Shown: one piece after another, positions 16,420 through 24,522 of the stretch
Numbering within the stretch: position 1 is the stretch's first letter
How the letters are laid out: the number at the start of each line of letters is the position of its first letter
NCBI GenBank assembly: GCA_944324845.1
Contig: CALUXX010000001.1
Coordinates: 186,001 to 250,000, forward strand
Length of the DNA: 64,000 nt
Direction of reading: 5' to 3'
Source of the DNA: Candidatus Gastranaerophilales bacterium
Lineage (GTDB): Bacteria > Cyanobacteriota > Vampirovibrionia > Gastranaerophilales > Gastranaerophilaceae
Notes under the pieces: model-generated
The model's database searches: none
Told to the model about the DNA's origin: nothing
The model's input: the letters and a program-made list of their open reading frames with translations, nothing else
Made by a program: the position numbers and the translations under genes

Positions 16420-16785
16420 TTATGCTTGAGCAGTTTCAGCTTCTGCAGCAGCTGCTTCAGCCGCAGCTTTTGCTGCTTCTTCTTCAGCTTGTTTTTTAGC
16501 TAATGCTTTTTTAGAAAGTTTTACAGTTTCTTTTTTAACATAGTTCAATGTACCATCTTCGTTACAATTTTTGATTAAGTATGCAACTGTTTCTGTAGGT
16601 TGAGCACCTTTTGATACCCAATCAAGTGCTGCTGCTTTGTCTAATTGCATAACTTTTGTTTTTGGATTATAGTGACCTAATTCTTGAATAGGACGACCTT
16701 CTCTTTTTGTTGTTGAATTGATAACAATAATTCTGTAAGTAGGGTTTTTCTTTGCACCTAATCTTTTTAATCTGATTTTTAACAT
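16420..16785 (-). CDS. rpsP: 30S ribosomal protein S16
   Basis: A 121-residue protein. The first 80 or so residues are typical S16 (MLKIRLKRLGAKKNPTYRI..., RPIQELGHYNPKT, GAQPTETV). It continues with a Lys-rich then Ala/Glu-rich tail (residues 85-121), longer than the usual 80-90 residues. It is a small-subunit assembly protein. It stands alone here, without rimM, trmD or ffh. A structured leader lies upstream. Confidence 0.97.
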   Translation of the reverse strand: MLKIRLKRLGAKKNPTYRIIVINSTTKREGRPIQELGHYNPKTKVMQLDKAAALDWVSKGAQPTETVAYLIKNCNEDGTLNYVKKETVKLSKKALAKKQAEEEAAKAAAEAAAAEAETAQA

Positions 16786-16820
16786 TCTTTATTTCCTTTT
16801 TTCTAATATCTAACAATTAC

Positions 16821-16848
16821 GGGAATCAACCGCCGCTTGTTGATTTCC
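16821..16848 (-). other. Stem-loop in the rpsP leader
   Basis: GGGAATCAAC (16821-16830) and GTTGATTTCC (16839-16848) can pair over 10 positions, one of them G-U, around an 8-base GC-rich loop. The hairpin lies 36-63 bases upstream of the rpsP start in an otherwise AT-rich gap. It has no T-run, so it is more likely a leader structure than a terminator. Function is unknown. Confidence 0.35.
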
Positions 16849-17044
16849 TGAATCGGATAATAGAGGAATTAGCCGATTGTATCTTAATTCAAGCATAAAT
16901 ACATTATTCTTGCAAGTGTTTGTTTCAATCCCTTATAAAAACTTATCTTTTGTTCAACTAGGCTATTTGTATGAGTTGCTTTTATTCTTTTTTGCGATAA
17001 AATCAACACTAGATACATGTGTAAATAGGAAAAGGATATTAAAG

Positions 17045-18367
17045 ATGGAAACAACATTAACTAAAGTAAAAGACAATCTTGTTAAAATAACAATGACAAT
17101 TCCTGCATCTGAAGCATCTGTTGCTTACAATAATGCAGCTTCTAAAATTTCTCAGTATATCAATATTGATGGTTTTAGAAAAGGTAAAGCGCCTAGAGCG
17201 GTTGTAGAAAGACACGTTGGCGTTGACAGAATTCGTCAAGAAGCTTTGGAATCTTTATTGCCTAAATATTTAGGTCAAGCAATTTATGATAACAAATTAG
17301 ATGTTATCACACAACCTGCTGTTACTGATTTCAAATTTGAAAACGGACAAGATGTTGAAGTAACTTTTGAAGTTGAAACAAGACCTGAAGTTTCTTTAGG
17401 TACTTACAAAGGTTTAGAAGTAAAAGTTGAAATTCCGGCTGAAGATGATGGTGCTTTCGACAAGGCTTTGAATGGATTTTTAACTCAACACGCTTCTTAT
17501 GAATTAGTTCTTGACAGACCTTCTAACAATACTGATACTGTTGTATTTGATTTTGAAGGTACTTGCAATGGTGAATTAATTCAAGGCGGTTCTGCTAAAG
17601 GTTATACTCTTGATTTAGGTAATTCTAATTTTATTCCTGGTTTTGCAGAACAATTAGTTGGTCACAATATTAAAGATGAGTTTGATATTCAGGTTACTTT
17701 CCCTGAAGATTATCACGATGAAAAATTGAAAGGTCAGCCTGCTACTTTCGCTATTAAATTGAACGAAATTAAGCAAAGAGTTTTACCTGAACTTAATGAT
17801 GAATTCGTTAAAAAAGTAAGCAGATTCCAAACTGTTGATGAATTAAAGGCTGATATTAAAGATTATATTGAACAACAAAGAAAGAATATCAAAAAAGTAA
17901 ATGCAGAAAATGCAATCTTTAAAACAATTATTGATTCTACTTCTGTTGATATTCCTCAATCTATGATTGATAGAGAATCTGCGTCTATTAAAGAAGATTA
18001 CAAACAAAGAATGTCTTATCAAGGTTTAGATTGGGATTCTTTTGTAAAATCTCAAGGTGAAGACTTTGAAGCTAATATTAGTGCTGATGCAGCTGCAAGA
18101 ATTAAAAATTCTTTAATTATTGATAAAATTTCTAAAGAAGTTGAAATCAAAGTTGAGCAAGAAGATTTCCAATCTAAATTGTCTCAAATGGCTAGTATGT
18201 ATGGCATTGGTGCTTCAGAATTAGTTAAACAGTTTGGTCAAAATCCTGACTTTTTATCTTCAATTTCTCAACAAATTGTTAATGAAAAAGTTAGAGAATA
18301 CTTATTCGAAAACAACAAAGTTGAGTATGTTGAAGTTAAGCCGGAAGAAAAAACTGTTGAAGTATAA
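17045..18367 (+). CDS. tig: Trigger factor
   Basis: A 440-residue ribosome-associated chaperone and peptidyl-prolyl isomerase. The N-terminal ribosome-binding loop reads GFRKGKAPRAVVERH (about 46-60), matching the GFRxGKxP signature. The FKBP-type domain follows (TVVFDFEGT...GGSAKGYTLDLG...FIPGFAEQLVG), then the helical C-terminal domain. The frame is open 56 codons further upstream, but family similarity starts at ATG 17045, which has AAAAGGA ahead of it. It heads the tig-clpP-clpX operon, as in many bacteria. Confidence 0.97.
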   Translation: METTLTKVKDNLVKITMTIPASEASVAYNNAASKISQYINIDGFRKGKAPRAVVERHVGVDRIRQEALESLLPKYLGQAIYDNKLDVITQPAVTDFKFENGQDVEVTFEVETRPEVSLGTYKGLEVKVEIPAEDDGAFDKALNGFLTQHASYELVLDRPSNNTDTVVFDFEGTCNGELIQGGSAKGYTLDLGNSNFIPGFAEQLVGHNIKDEFDIQVTFPEDYHDEKLKGQPATFAIKLNEIKQRVLPELNDEFVKKVSRFQTVDELKADIKDYIEQQRKNIKKVNAENAIFKTIIDSTSVDIPQSMIDRESASIKEDYKQRMSYQGLDWDSFVKSQGEDFEANISADAAARIKNSLIIDKISKEVEIKVEQEDFQSKLSQMASMYGIGASELVKQFGQNPDFLSSISQQIVNEKVREYLFENNKVEYVEVKPEEKTVEV

Positions 18368-18408
18368 TACAATAAAGTTATAATATTAAATAAGAAAGGG
18401 AATTAATC

Positions 18409-18999
18409 ATGAGTTTTGTACCTGTAGTAATTGAACAATCCAGCCGTGGAGAAAGATCATTCGATATTTTCTCTAGGTTACTAAGGGAAAGAATTATCTT
18501 TTTGGGAACCCAGATTGATGATATGGTAGCAAATCTTGTTGTAGCACAGTTATTGCTATTAGATAGCGAAAATCCTGAAAAGGATATTATGCTATACATC
18601 AACAGCCCTGGTGGTAGTGTAACTGCAGGTTTTGCAATTTATGATACTATGCAGCATATTAGAGCTGATGTTTCTACAATTTGTTTAGGACAAGCAGCTT
18701 CTATGGGGGCATTCCTACTTTCTTCAGGTACTAAGGGTAAGAGAATGGCTTTACCTCATTCAAGAGTCCTAATTCACCAACCTTTAGGTGGTGCTCAAGG
18801 TCAGGCTACTGATATTGAAATTCAGGCTGCTGAAATTATTCGTATCAAAAAAGCTTTGAACGAAATTTTAGCTTCTAACACCGGTCAATCTATTAAAAAG
18901 ATTGAAAAGGATACTGATAGAGATTATATTATGACTCCTCAAGAAGCCCTTGAATATGGTATGATTGATAAAGTTATATCCAGAGATATTGTAAAATAA
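18409..18999 (+). CDS. clpP: ATP-dependent Clp protease proteolytic subunit
   Basis: A 196-residue serine protease of normal length. The catalytic triad is S98 (GQAASMGA), H123 (LIHQPLGG) and D172. It begins with the typical propeptide-like start [17 protein letters not shown]. It forms the tetradecameric chamber that degrades substrates unfolded by ClpX, encoded 22 bases downstream. A ribosome site GAAAGGG lies ahead of the start. Confidence 0.98.
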   Translation: MSFVPVVIEQSSRGERSFDIFSRLLRERIIFLGTQIDDMVANLVVAQLLLLDSENPEKDIMLYINSPGGSVTAGFAIYDTMQHIRADVSTICLGQAASMGAFLLSSGTKGKRMALPHSRVLIHQPLGGAQGQATDIEIQAAEIIRIKKALNEILASNTGQSIKKIEKDTDRDYIMTPQEALEYGMIDKVISRDIVK

Positions 19000-19021
19000 T
19001 ATAAATTTGGAGATTATTTAA

Positions 19022-20323
19022 ATGCCAAAAAACGATGATAAATTAAAATGTTCCTTTTGTGGAAAAACTCAAGATCAAGTAAAAAAATTGATTGCTGGTC
19101 CTGAAGTTTATATTTGTGATGAATGCGTTGAACTTTGTAATGAAATTCTGGAAGAAGAATTTTTTGAAGCGAAGGATAAAGACGATTCTGCAAAAACAGG
19201 AAAAGGTGAGAAAGAAGAAGCACCTATTCCAAAACCACATGAAATCAAGGAATATTTAGATAAGTATATTGTAGGTCAGGATGATGCTAAAAAAGTTTTA
19301 TCCGTAGCTGTTTACAATCATTATAAACGTTTAAAACATAACAAAAATAATGATGCGGATAATGTTGAAATTCAAAAGTCAAATATTTTGCTTGTTGGAC
19401 CAACAGGTTCAGGTAAAACTTTGTTAGCTCAAACTCTTGCAAAAATGCTTGATGTACCTTTCGCAGTTGCTGATGCAACTACATTAACTGAAGCCGGTTA
19501 TGTAGGTGATGACGTTGAAAATATACTTTTAAGATTGTATCAGAATGCTGAATTTGATTCTGCAAAAGCTGAAAGAGGTATAATTTATATCGATGAAATC
19601 GACAAAATTTCACGTAAATCTGAAAATACCTCAATAACAAGAGATGTTTCAGGTGAAGGTGTTCAGCAGGCACTTTTAAAAATGATTGAAGGTACTGTTG
19701 CTCATGTTCCGCCTCAAGGTGGAAGAAAGCATCCGCATCAAGAATTTATAGAAATTGATACTAGTAATATATTATTTATTGTTGGTGGAGCTTTTGTTGG
19801 GCTTGAAAAAATTGTTGATGCTCGTGCAGGTGAAGGTAATTCAGTTGGTTTCGGTGCTAAGGCTGCTATGTCTCAAGCTGAAAAAGAAGCAAATGCTGTT
19901 AGATTATTGAAGAAACTTCAACCTGAAGATTTGTTGAAATTCGGTTTGATTCCTGAATTTATCGGTCGTGTTCCTGTTTATGCAGTGCTTGATCAGTTGA
20001 ATGAAAAAACTCTTAAAATGATTTTGACTGAACCTAAGAATGCTGTTTTAAAACAGTATCAAGCATTGTTGAAAATGGATGGCGTTGATCTTGAATTTGA
20101 ACCTGAAGCAGTTGATTTAATTGCCAAAGAAGCAATCAAGCGTAAAACTGGAGCAAGAGCATTACGTTCTATTGTTGAAGAAATTATGCTTGACGTTATG
20201 TATGATGTTCCAACAAAAGAAAATGTTGATAAGTTCGTGGTTACTGCTGAAATGGTGAAAAATCGTAAAAATGCAGAAGTGGTAAAGTTACCAACTAAAA
20301 AAGATCAAGAAATTATCGCTTAA
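19022..20323 (+). CDS. clpX: Clp protease ATP-binding subunit ClpX
   Basis: A 433-residue AAA+ unfoldase. The zinc-binding domain has C10, C13, C32 and C35. Walker A is GPTGSGKT and Walker B IYIDEIDK. The R[11 protein letters not shown] segment and sensor regions follow, and the C-terminal domain has [19 protein letters not shown]. It feeds substrates to ClpP. The ribosome site is TGGAGA. The ClpP-docking loop region lies in the expected middle part. It is followed by a strong terminator. Confidence 0.98.
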   Translation: MPKNDDKLKCSFCGKTQDQVKKLIAGPEVYICDECVELCNEILEEEFFEAKDKDDSAKTGKGEKEEAPIPKPHEIKEYLDKYIVGQDDAKKVLSVAVYNHYKRLKHNKNNDADNVEIQKSNILLVGPTGSGKTLLAQTLAKMLDVPFAVADATTLTEAGYVGDDVENILLRLYQNAEFDSAKAERGIIYIDEIDKISRKSENTSITRDVSGEGVQQALLKMIEGTVAHVPPQGGRKHPHQEFIEIDTSNILFIVGGAFVGLEKIVDARAGEGNSVGFGAKAAMSQAEKEANAVRLLKKLQPEDLLKFGLIPEFIGRVPVYAVLDQLNEKTLKMILTEPKNAVLKQYQALLKMDGVDLEFEPEAVDLIAKEAIKRKTGARALRSIVEEIMLDVMYDVPTKENVDKFVVTAEMVKNRKNAEVVKLPTKKDQEIIA

Positions 20324-20339
20324 TTTAATATGAATTTCT

Positions 20340-20373
20340 AAAGAGGCAGGCTTTATTTAAAGCCTGCCTCTTT
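20340..20373 (+). terminator. Terminator of the tig-clpP-clpX operon
   Basis: A perfect 15-bp GC-containing hairpin (20340-20354 with 20359-20373) with loop ATTT, followed by T-rich sequence, 17 bases after clpX. Confidence 0.85.
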
Positions 20374-20405
20374 AATTTATTTTTCATTCAAGAATTTATT
20401 CAATA

Positions 20406-20435
20406 AAAAAAGAAGGCTTTTAAACCTTCTTTTTT
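20406..20435 (-). terminator. Terminator of the HD-GYP-like gene
   Basis: An 11-bp hairpin (AGAAGG/CCTTCT core extended by A-T pairs) just downstream of the minus-strand gene, with a T-run on that strand. Confidence 0.65.
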
Positions 20436-20442
20436 ATGTTAT

Positions 20443-21678
20443 TTATTTTACTGTTTTAATTAGTGCATTTATTACATCTTGATCCCATTTTTTATTAACT
20501 TCTGACGTCATAATTTCCAGAGCTTTATCTGATGTCATTGCCTTTCTGTATGGTCTATCAGATGTCATTGCAGAATAGGCATCAGCTACTGCAATAATTC
20601 GTGAACCAAGAGGAATTGATTGACCTTTTAAACCTTCAGGTTTGCCTGTGCCGTCAACTCTTTCTGTTTGATATGTTATATATGGTACAACTTCTGATAA
20701 GAAGTTTATATTCATCAATAGGTTAACTCCAACGTTTGAGTGGTTTTGAATTTTTTGAAGTTCTTCTGTTGATAATTTTCCGTTTGTTGCAAAAATTCTT
20801 TCAGGTAAAACAATTTTTCCTATATTTTGAAGTAATCCTGCATAGTAAATAAGGTCAGTTGTTTTTTCATTTAAACCTAATGTTTTGCATATGTTTCTTG
20901 CAAGTTTTGCAGTATTTCTTGAATGTGATACTGTATATTGACCTTTTCTATCAACTGCACTTGCAAGTGCTTCTACAAAATTCTGTTGATAATCGCATAA
21001 ATCACCAATTAATGCTGTTAGTTCAGCTCTTGATTGTTTCAGTTCAATTTCAGTAGTTTCTGAAATGCCTACAATTTTATTTACATGCTCAATTTCGTTT
21101 TGTAGAGTAATTGTTGTGCCTAGTAAATTGGCTATACTAATTAGAAGTTCTGCAAAATCTTCTTCTAATTTCTCATCTCTAACAACTTCAATCATACCTA
21201 CAGCTGTTGCTACTCCGCGCATTGGGATATATAAATGTCTGCCATTGGCGATTGTATCGTTGTATAACAAGTCGTTTATTGTTATTTCATTAGATTCAAT
21301 GGTTTTTCCTGTTGAACCTACTAGTGTCAATTTATTGTCTTTTACTAAATGTATTGAGCAGTTTTCAACTTCAAGCATATCAACAATAGATTTTGCTATT
21401 GATGTATAAATCGCCTGCTCTTCACCTTGCGTAAAATTTAACACGCACAATGTGTTTTTTGAAGAATAGATATCAATTAATTCTAATAATTGATTTTGTA
21501 ATCTTTCCTTTTTGTTGGCTGTAATACTTATCTTTTTTGCTAAATCTTCTGAGATAAGTGTTTCAGATATAAAGTCACCCAAATTGAGTGCAAACATCTC
21601 TTCTATTGGATCTGAGCCCGCTAAATTTTCACTCTGTCCAAATAGTGAAACACCCGTTTTCTTCTCTTCTCTATCCAT
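20443..21678 (-). CDS. GAF-like plus degenerate HD-GYP domain protein
   Basis: A 411-residue protein with a GAF-like sensory region (about 60-200), a short coiled linker, and an HD-GYP fold from about 235. Active HD-GYP enzymes cleave cyclic di-GMP with metal-binding His and Asp residues. Here the first His (H252) and H313 remain. The HD pair reads Q284-N285, the HHE pair reads Y336-Q337, and the GYP motif reads G-K-P (345-347). The fold-defining phrases GSRIIAVADAYSAMTSDRPYRKA and DGTG are kept. I infer a non-catalytic signalling protein, perhaps a ligand sensor. It is a single-gene transcript with its own terminator. Confidence 0.85.
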   Translation of the reverse strand: MDREEKKTGVSLFGQSENLAGSDPIEEMFALNLGDFISETLISEDLAKKISITANKKERLQNQLLELIDIYSSKNTLCVLNFTQGEEQAIYTSIAKSIVDMLEVENCSIHLVKDNKLTLVGSTGKTIESNEITINDLLYNDTIANGRHLYIPMRGVATAVGMIEVVRDEKLEEDFAELLISIANLLGTTITLQNEIEHVNKIVGISETTEIELKQSRAELTALIGDLCDYQQNFVEALASAVDRKGQYTVSHSRNTAKLARNICKTLGLNEKTTDLIYYAGLLQNIGKIVLPERIFATNGKLSTEELQKIQNHSNVGVNLLMNINFLSEVVPYITYQTERVDGTGKPEGLKGQSIPLGSRIIAVADAYSAMTSDRPYRKAMTSDKALEIMTSEVNKKWDQDVINALIKTVK

Positions 21679-21827
21679 AAATTTTCCTTTATTGCATGCC
21701 TTCTTTTATTATATACGGCAAAATATTTTTAATCTTTAATATCTTTTCAAAAAATTCATACTTTAGTATGGTATATTTCCAACTAAAGTTTTATCTAATT
21801 GTTTAATATTTTGTAATTTTTAGCACT

Positions 21828-21858
21828 AAAAAGCACCTTATTTATTAAGGTGCTTTTT
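21828..21858 (-). terminator. Terminator after the FtsL-like gene
   Basis: A 13-bp hairpin (21828-21840 with 21846-21858) ending in a T-run on the minus strand, 19 bases beyond the stop codon. Confidence 0.8.
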
Positions 21859-21877
21859 TAAAATTTTTATTTATTTT

Positions 21878-22348
21878 TTAGTAACCTATAGCCCAGTCAA
21901 AATTGTTATTTATAGGTTTTGTTACTTGTGAAACATCTTTTTTATCAGTATTTAATGCTGTTATTTCTAAAACTTTGTCAGCTTTTTTTAGAAGATTGAA
22001 TTCTTCAACTTTATTATCAACATTGTTGAAAGATTGAAATTTGTCTAGTTCAGCTTGCAAATCTTGATTTTCAGCGTTTAATCTAACGATTTCGCTATCA
22101 AGTTTGTTTAATTTAGCTTCGCAATTCATCGCTGTATAATAGCTGATAAATGTAACACTAATTGCAACTGTTATACAAAAACCTAATGCTTTATTAATTC
22201 TTCTAACAAACATTTCTTGTATTGTTATAGGTTTTTCTTGTATAAAACCACCATCGATAACAGTGTTATCAGAAGCAACAGGTTCTGTTGCATAATGGTT
22301 ATAACTTTCTACTTGCTCTATTCTCACTCTTGCTGAATTTAAATTCAT
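21878..22348 (-). CDS. FtsL-like membrane/coiled-coil protein
   Basis: A 156-residue protein with a cytoplasmic N-terminus of about 50 residues and one membrane span (about 53-72, GFCITVAISVTFISYYTAM region). A leucine-rich coiled coil follows at about 75-105 (LNKLDSEIVRLNAENQDLQAEL), then a polar tail. FtsL/DivIC-type divisome proteins have this layout and ftsL usually follows rsmH directly, as here (gap 28 bases). The sequence itself carries no unique FtsL signature, so the call rests on topology and position. No ftsI or mur genes follow, unlike a standard dcw cluster. Confidence 0.55.
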   Translation of the reverse strand: MNLNSARVRIEQVESYNHYATEPVASDNTVIDGGFIQEKPITIQEMFVRRINKALGFCITVAISVTFISYYTAMNCEAKLNKLDSEIVRLNAENQDLQAELDKFQSFNNVDNKVEEFNLLKKADKVLEITALNTDKKDVSQVTKPINNNFDWAIGY

Positions 22349-22376
22349 TCCCTAAACTACCTGCCCATAAACTCTT

Positions 22377-23309
22377 TTACCGTATGCATCTTGCGACTCT
22401 AAGTTTTGCACTCCTTGACGGTGGATTCTCTTCTAACTCTTTTTCTGATGCTGTTATTGGTTTTTTGTTTATCAACTCTAACTTCGGTGGTGGGCAGTGA
22501 CAAATCATATCTGTCTTACTGCAATGACACTTTGTTGAGTGATATTTCATAAATTGCTTAACTATCCTATCCTCAAGAGAATGGAAACTTATTACACTAA
22601 TTATAGCACCAACATCTAATATATCCAATACATTATTTAATGTAGATTTTACATTTTGTAACTCTTGATTAACTTCAATTCTTATTGCTTGAAAAACCCT
22701 TGTGGCTGGGTGTATAGAGCTTTTTACTTTGGGTACTGATCCTGTAATAATTTGTGACAATTCTGTAGTTGTTTTTATTGGATTTTGTTTCCTTTTTGTA
22801 ACAATTGCTTTTGCTATACGTTTTGAGAAACGTTCTTCCCCGTATTCTGAGAAGATTTTTACCAATTCTTCTTCTTTATAATTATTTACAACGTCATACG
22901 CTGAGAAATCAGAATCTTTGTTAAATCTCATATCAAGCGGTGCTTCTTTTGAAAAAGAAAAACCTCTTTCTTGTTTGGTTAATTGATGGTATGAAGCGCC
23001 TAAATCAAATAATATTCCGCCTGTAATTTTTTCGATATTAAGATCTTTTAGAACTTGTTTGATATTTGTATAAGAACTTTTTACTATTGTTAGATTTTTA
23101 TAATCTTTTAATTTTTCAGAAGCTGCATCGATAGCATCTTGATCTATGTCAAAGGCTATAAGTTTTCCTTCCGGAGAGATTCTTTCCAATATCAGTCCGC
23201 TGTGTCCGCCGCCACCTAGTGTGCAGTCAACATAAATTAAGCCTTTTTTGCATTCTAAGGCATCGACAGCTTCGTGTTTCATAACAGTATAATGTTTAAA
23301 TTCCTGCAT
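22377..23309 (-). CDS. rsmH: 16S rRNA (cytosine(1402)-N(4))-methyltransferase
   Basis: A 310-residue protein. The SAM-binding loop DCTLGGGGHS is near residue 30, then GILFDLGASYHQL, RGFSF, and the C-terminal family motifs ISFHSLEDRIVK and NPPSRSAKLRVA. It methylates C1402 in the decoding region of 16S rRNA. A short Cys/His-rich loop (CHCSKTDMICHCPPP) lies before the C-terminus. It is the first gene of the pair with the FtsL-like gene. Confidence 0.96.
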   Translation of the reverse strand: MQEFKHYTVMKHEAVDALECKKGLIYVDCTLGGGGHSGLILERISPEGKLIAFDIDQDAIDAASEKLKDYKNLTIVKSSYTNIKQVLKDLNIEKITGGILFDLGASYHQLTKQERGFSFSKEAPLDMRFNKDSDFSAYDVVNNYKEEELVKIFSEYGEERFSKRIAKAIVTKRKQNPIKTTTELSQIITGSVPKVKSSIHPATRVFQAIRIEVNQELQNVKSTLNNVLDILDVGAIISVISFHSLEDRIVKQFMKYHSTKCHCSKTDMICHCPPPKLELINKKPITASEKELEENPPSRSAKLRVARCIR

Positions 23310-23393
23310 AGTTTAATACTAGCACGAAAAATTTTTTGTGCCGATAGCAAAATATTTTTTTTACGTGTATTATATTTTTTAAGGAGGATATTT

Positions 23394-23792
23394 ATGCAAG
23401 TATTAAATAATAATTTAGATAAGATCCAATTTGGCGTAAGAATTGTTCCCAATGACGCTTTTCGTAAAACCGTTAAGTTTGCACAAAAAAGCGGAAGATT
23501 AGATGAACTCGATAACGCTTTACATATATTGTCAAAGGTAGGAGAAGGCGATTTGTTACTTATTAATGGCGTTGATAAGTCAGGTAATATGTATTCCAAC
23601 TTTACAATTAATGCAAAACGCACAGTTGCCAATAACTATAGAAGAACACCTGAAGAATCAGCTATTGATGGTTTTATTGAATTAGCTGAATTAGGTGAAA
23701 AATTTAAAAAATTATTTGGGAAAAATGTTAAATTTAAAAAGCTTAAAGCCACTGATGTTGTGAATAAATATTCAGATAAGTCTTTAGGTTAA
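23394..23792 (+). CDS. Hypothetical 132-residue protein
   Basis: ATG 23394 has a near-perfect ribosome site (AAGGAGGA, 6 bases upstream), so it is chosen over an upstream in-frame ATG inside the divergent rsmH region. The protein is soluble, mixed alpha/beta by composition, with a basic C-terminus (LFGKNVKFKKLKATDVVNKYS). I recognise no family. It is divergent from rsmH and followed by a hairpin terminator, so it is a single-gene transcript. The strong ribosome site suggests high expression. Confidence 0.75.
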   Translation: MQVLNNNLDKIQFGVRIVPNDAFRKTVKFAQKSGRLDELDNALHILSKVGEGDLLLINGVDKSGNMYSNFTINAKRTVANNYRRTPEESAIDGFIELAELGEKFKKLFGKNVKFKKLKATDVVNKYSDKSLG

Positions 23793-23817
23793 TGGTTTAA
23801 ATTTTTAATTAATATCG

Positions 23818-23847
23818 AAGAAGAGGTAATTTATTTTACCTCTTCTT
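23818..23847. terminator. Bidirectional terminator between two small hypothetical genes
   Basis: A 12-bp hairpin (AAGAAGAGGTAA with its complement, 6-base loop) between convergent genes. Confidence 0.7.
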
Positions 23848-23877
23848 AAACTTTATTAAATTATTGAATTATCAAAA

Positions 23878-24099
23878 TTACATAATAAATCCGGCTAAAC
23901 CTTTATTATCAAAGATTTCAACAAATTTATTCATTGTGCAAGCAACTTCTTCTGTGCCTTTTTCATCGATAATTTGAATAATATTGTTGAATTCTGCATC
24001 TTGTACTGCTTGGTTTTTTGAAACAATAATTACTGAACTTGCTTCTTGTAAACCCTTGTCAGTAAATTCAAATAATTTTTCTTCTTTTGTTAAATCCAT
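23878..24099 (-). CDS. Hypothetical 73-residue protein
   Basis: The start at ATG 24099 has AGAGG 7-8 bases upstream. The longer frame beginning at 24162 has a Lys-rich, poorly placed extension and was not used. The protein is acidic and soluble, begins MDLTKEEKLFEFTDKGL and has a segment NNIIQIIDEKGTEEV. I recognise no family and see no membrane segment. It lies alone between a terminator and a long AT-rich gap. Confidence 0.6.
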   Translation of the reverse strand: MDLTKEEKLFEFTDKGLQEASSVIIVSKNQAVQDAEFNNIIQIIDEKGTEEVACTMNKFVEIFDNKGLAGFIM

Positions 24100-24522
24100 T
24101 TTAGACCTCTTTCGTTTTGTAATTTTCGTAACCACATTTTTAATATCGTTATCTTTTTTCAAAACTTTAGGATTTTATGTTGTATCGTTACATTTGTTTA
24201 CAATCATGTGTCTATTTAATATTTGTAAATACTATTTGAGAGTTTTGCGGGAGTGTTTTTAATTTTCTTAATAAAAATTTACAAAAAATTTATGTTGACT
24301 TTTTGTTTAATATTTGAAAATTTTTGTCAGAATTTGGTTGTTTTTTTATAAAATTCATAGAAATTTGTCTAAAAATTTGTATTTTTATAAAAATATGCAA
24401 AAAATCGTCTTTACATTATTTTTACATTTAAAGATAATTACGCAATTTTTTTTTTGACCGCTTTTAATATAAATGTGTCTTGAGTATAATTAAGACATAT
24501 TCGGCACAGATAGTAAATTATT
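24100..24522. other. 423-base AT-rich intergenic region
   Basis: This is the longest gene-free stretch in the window. It holds the promoters of two divergent genes. On the plus strand a TATAAT is visible at 24485-24490, 32 bases before the next ATG, with only a weak -35 (TTTTAA); a TTGACC at 24454 is 25 bases from it, too far for a standard promoter. The middle is rich in A- and T-tracts and has two exact AAATTTGT copies, 12 bases apart (24361 and 24373), plus near copies. I see no RNA gene or ORF. Confidence 0.5.

Noticed and set aside
16877-17044. N-terminal extension of trigger factor
   Set aside because: A hydrophobic, Phe/Leu-rich stretch unlike the family; ATG 17045 has a ribosome site and matches the usual start.
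20443-21678. Active cyclic di-GMP phosphodiesterase
   Set aside because: The HD, HH and GYP motif residues are replaced, so catalysis is unlikely.
23274-23393. Longer version of the 132-residue hypothetical protein
   Set aside because: The extra N-terminus overlaps divergent rsmH, while ATG 23394 has a near-perfect ribosome site.
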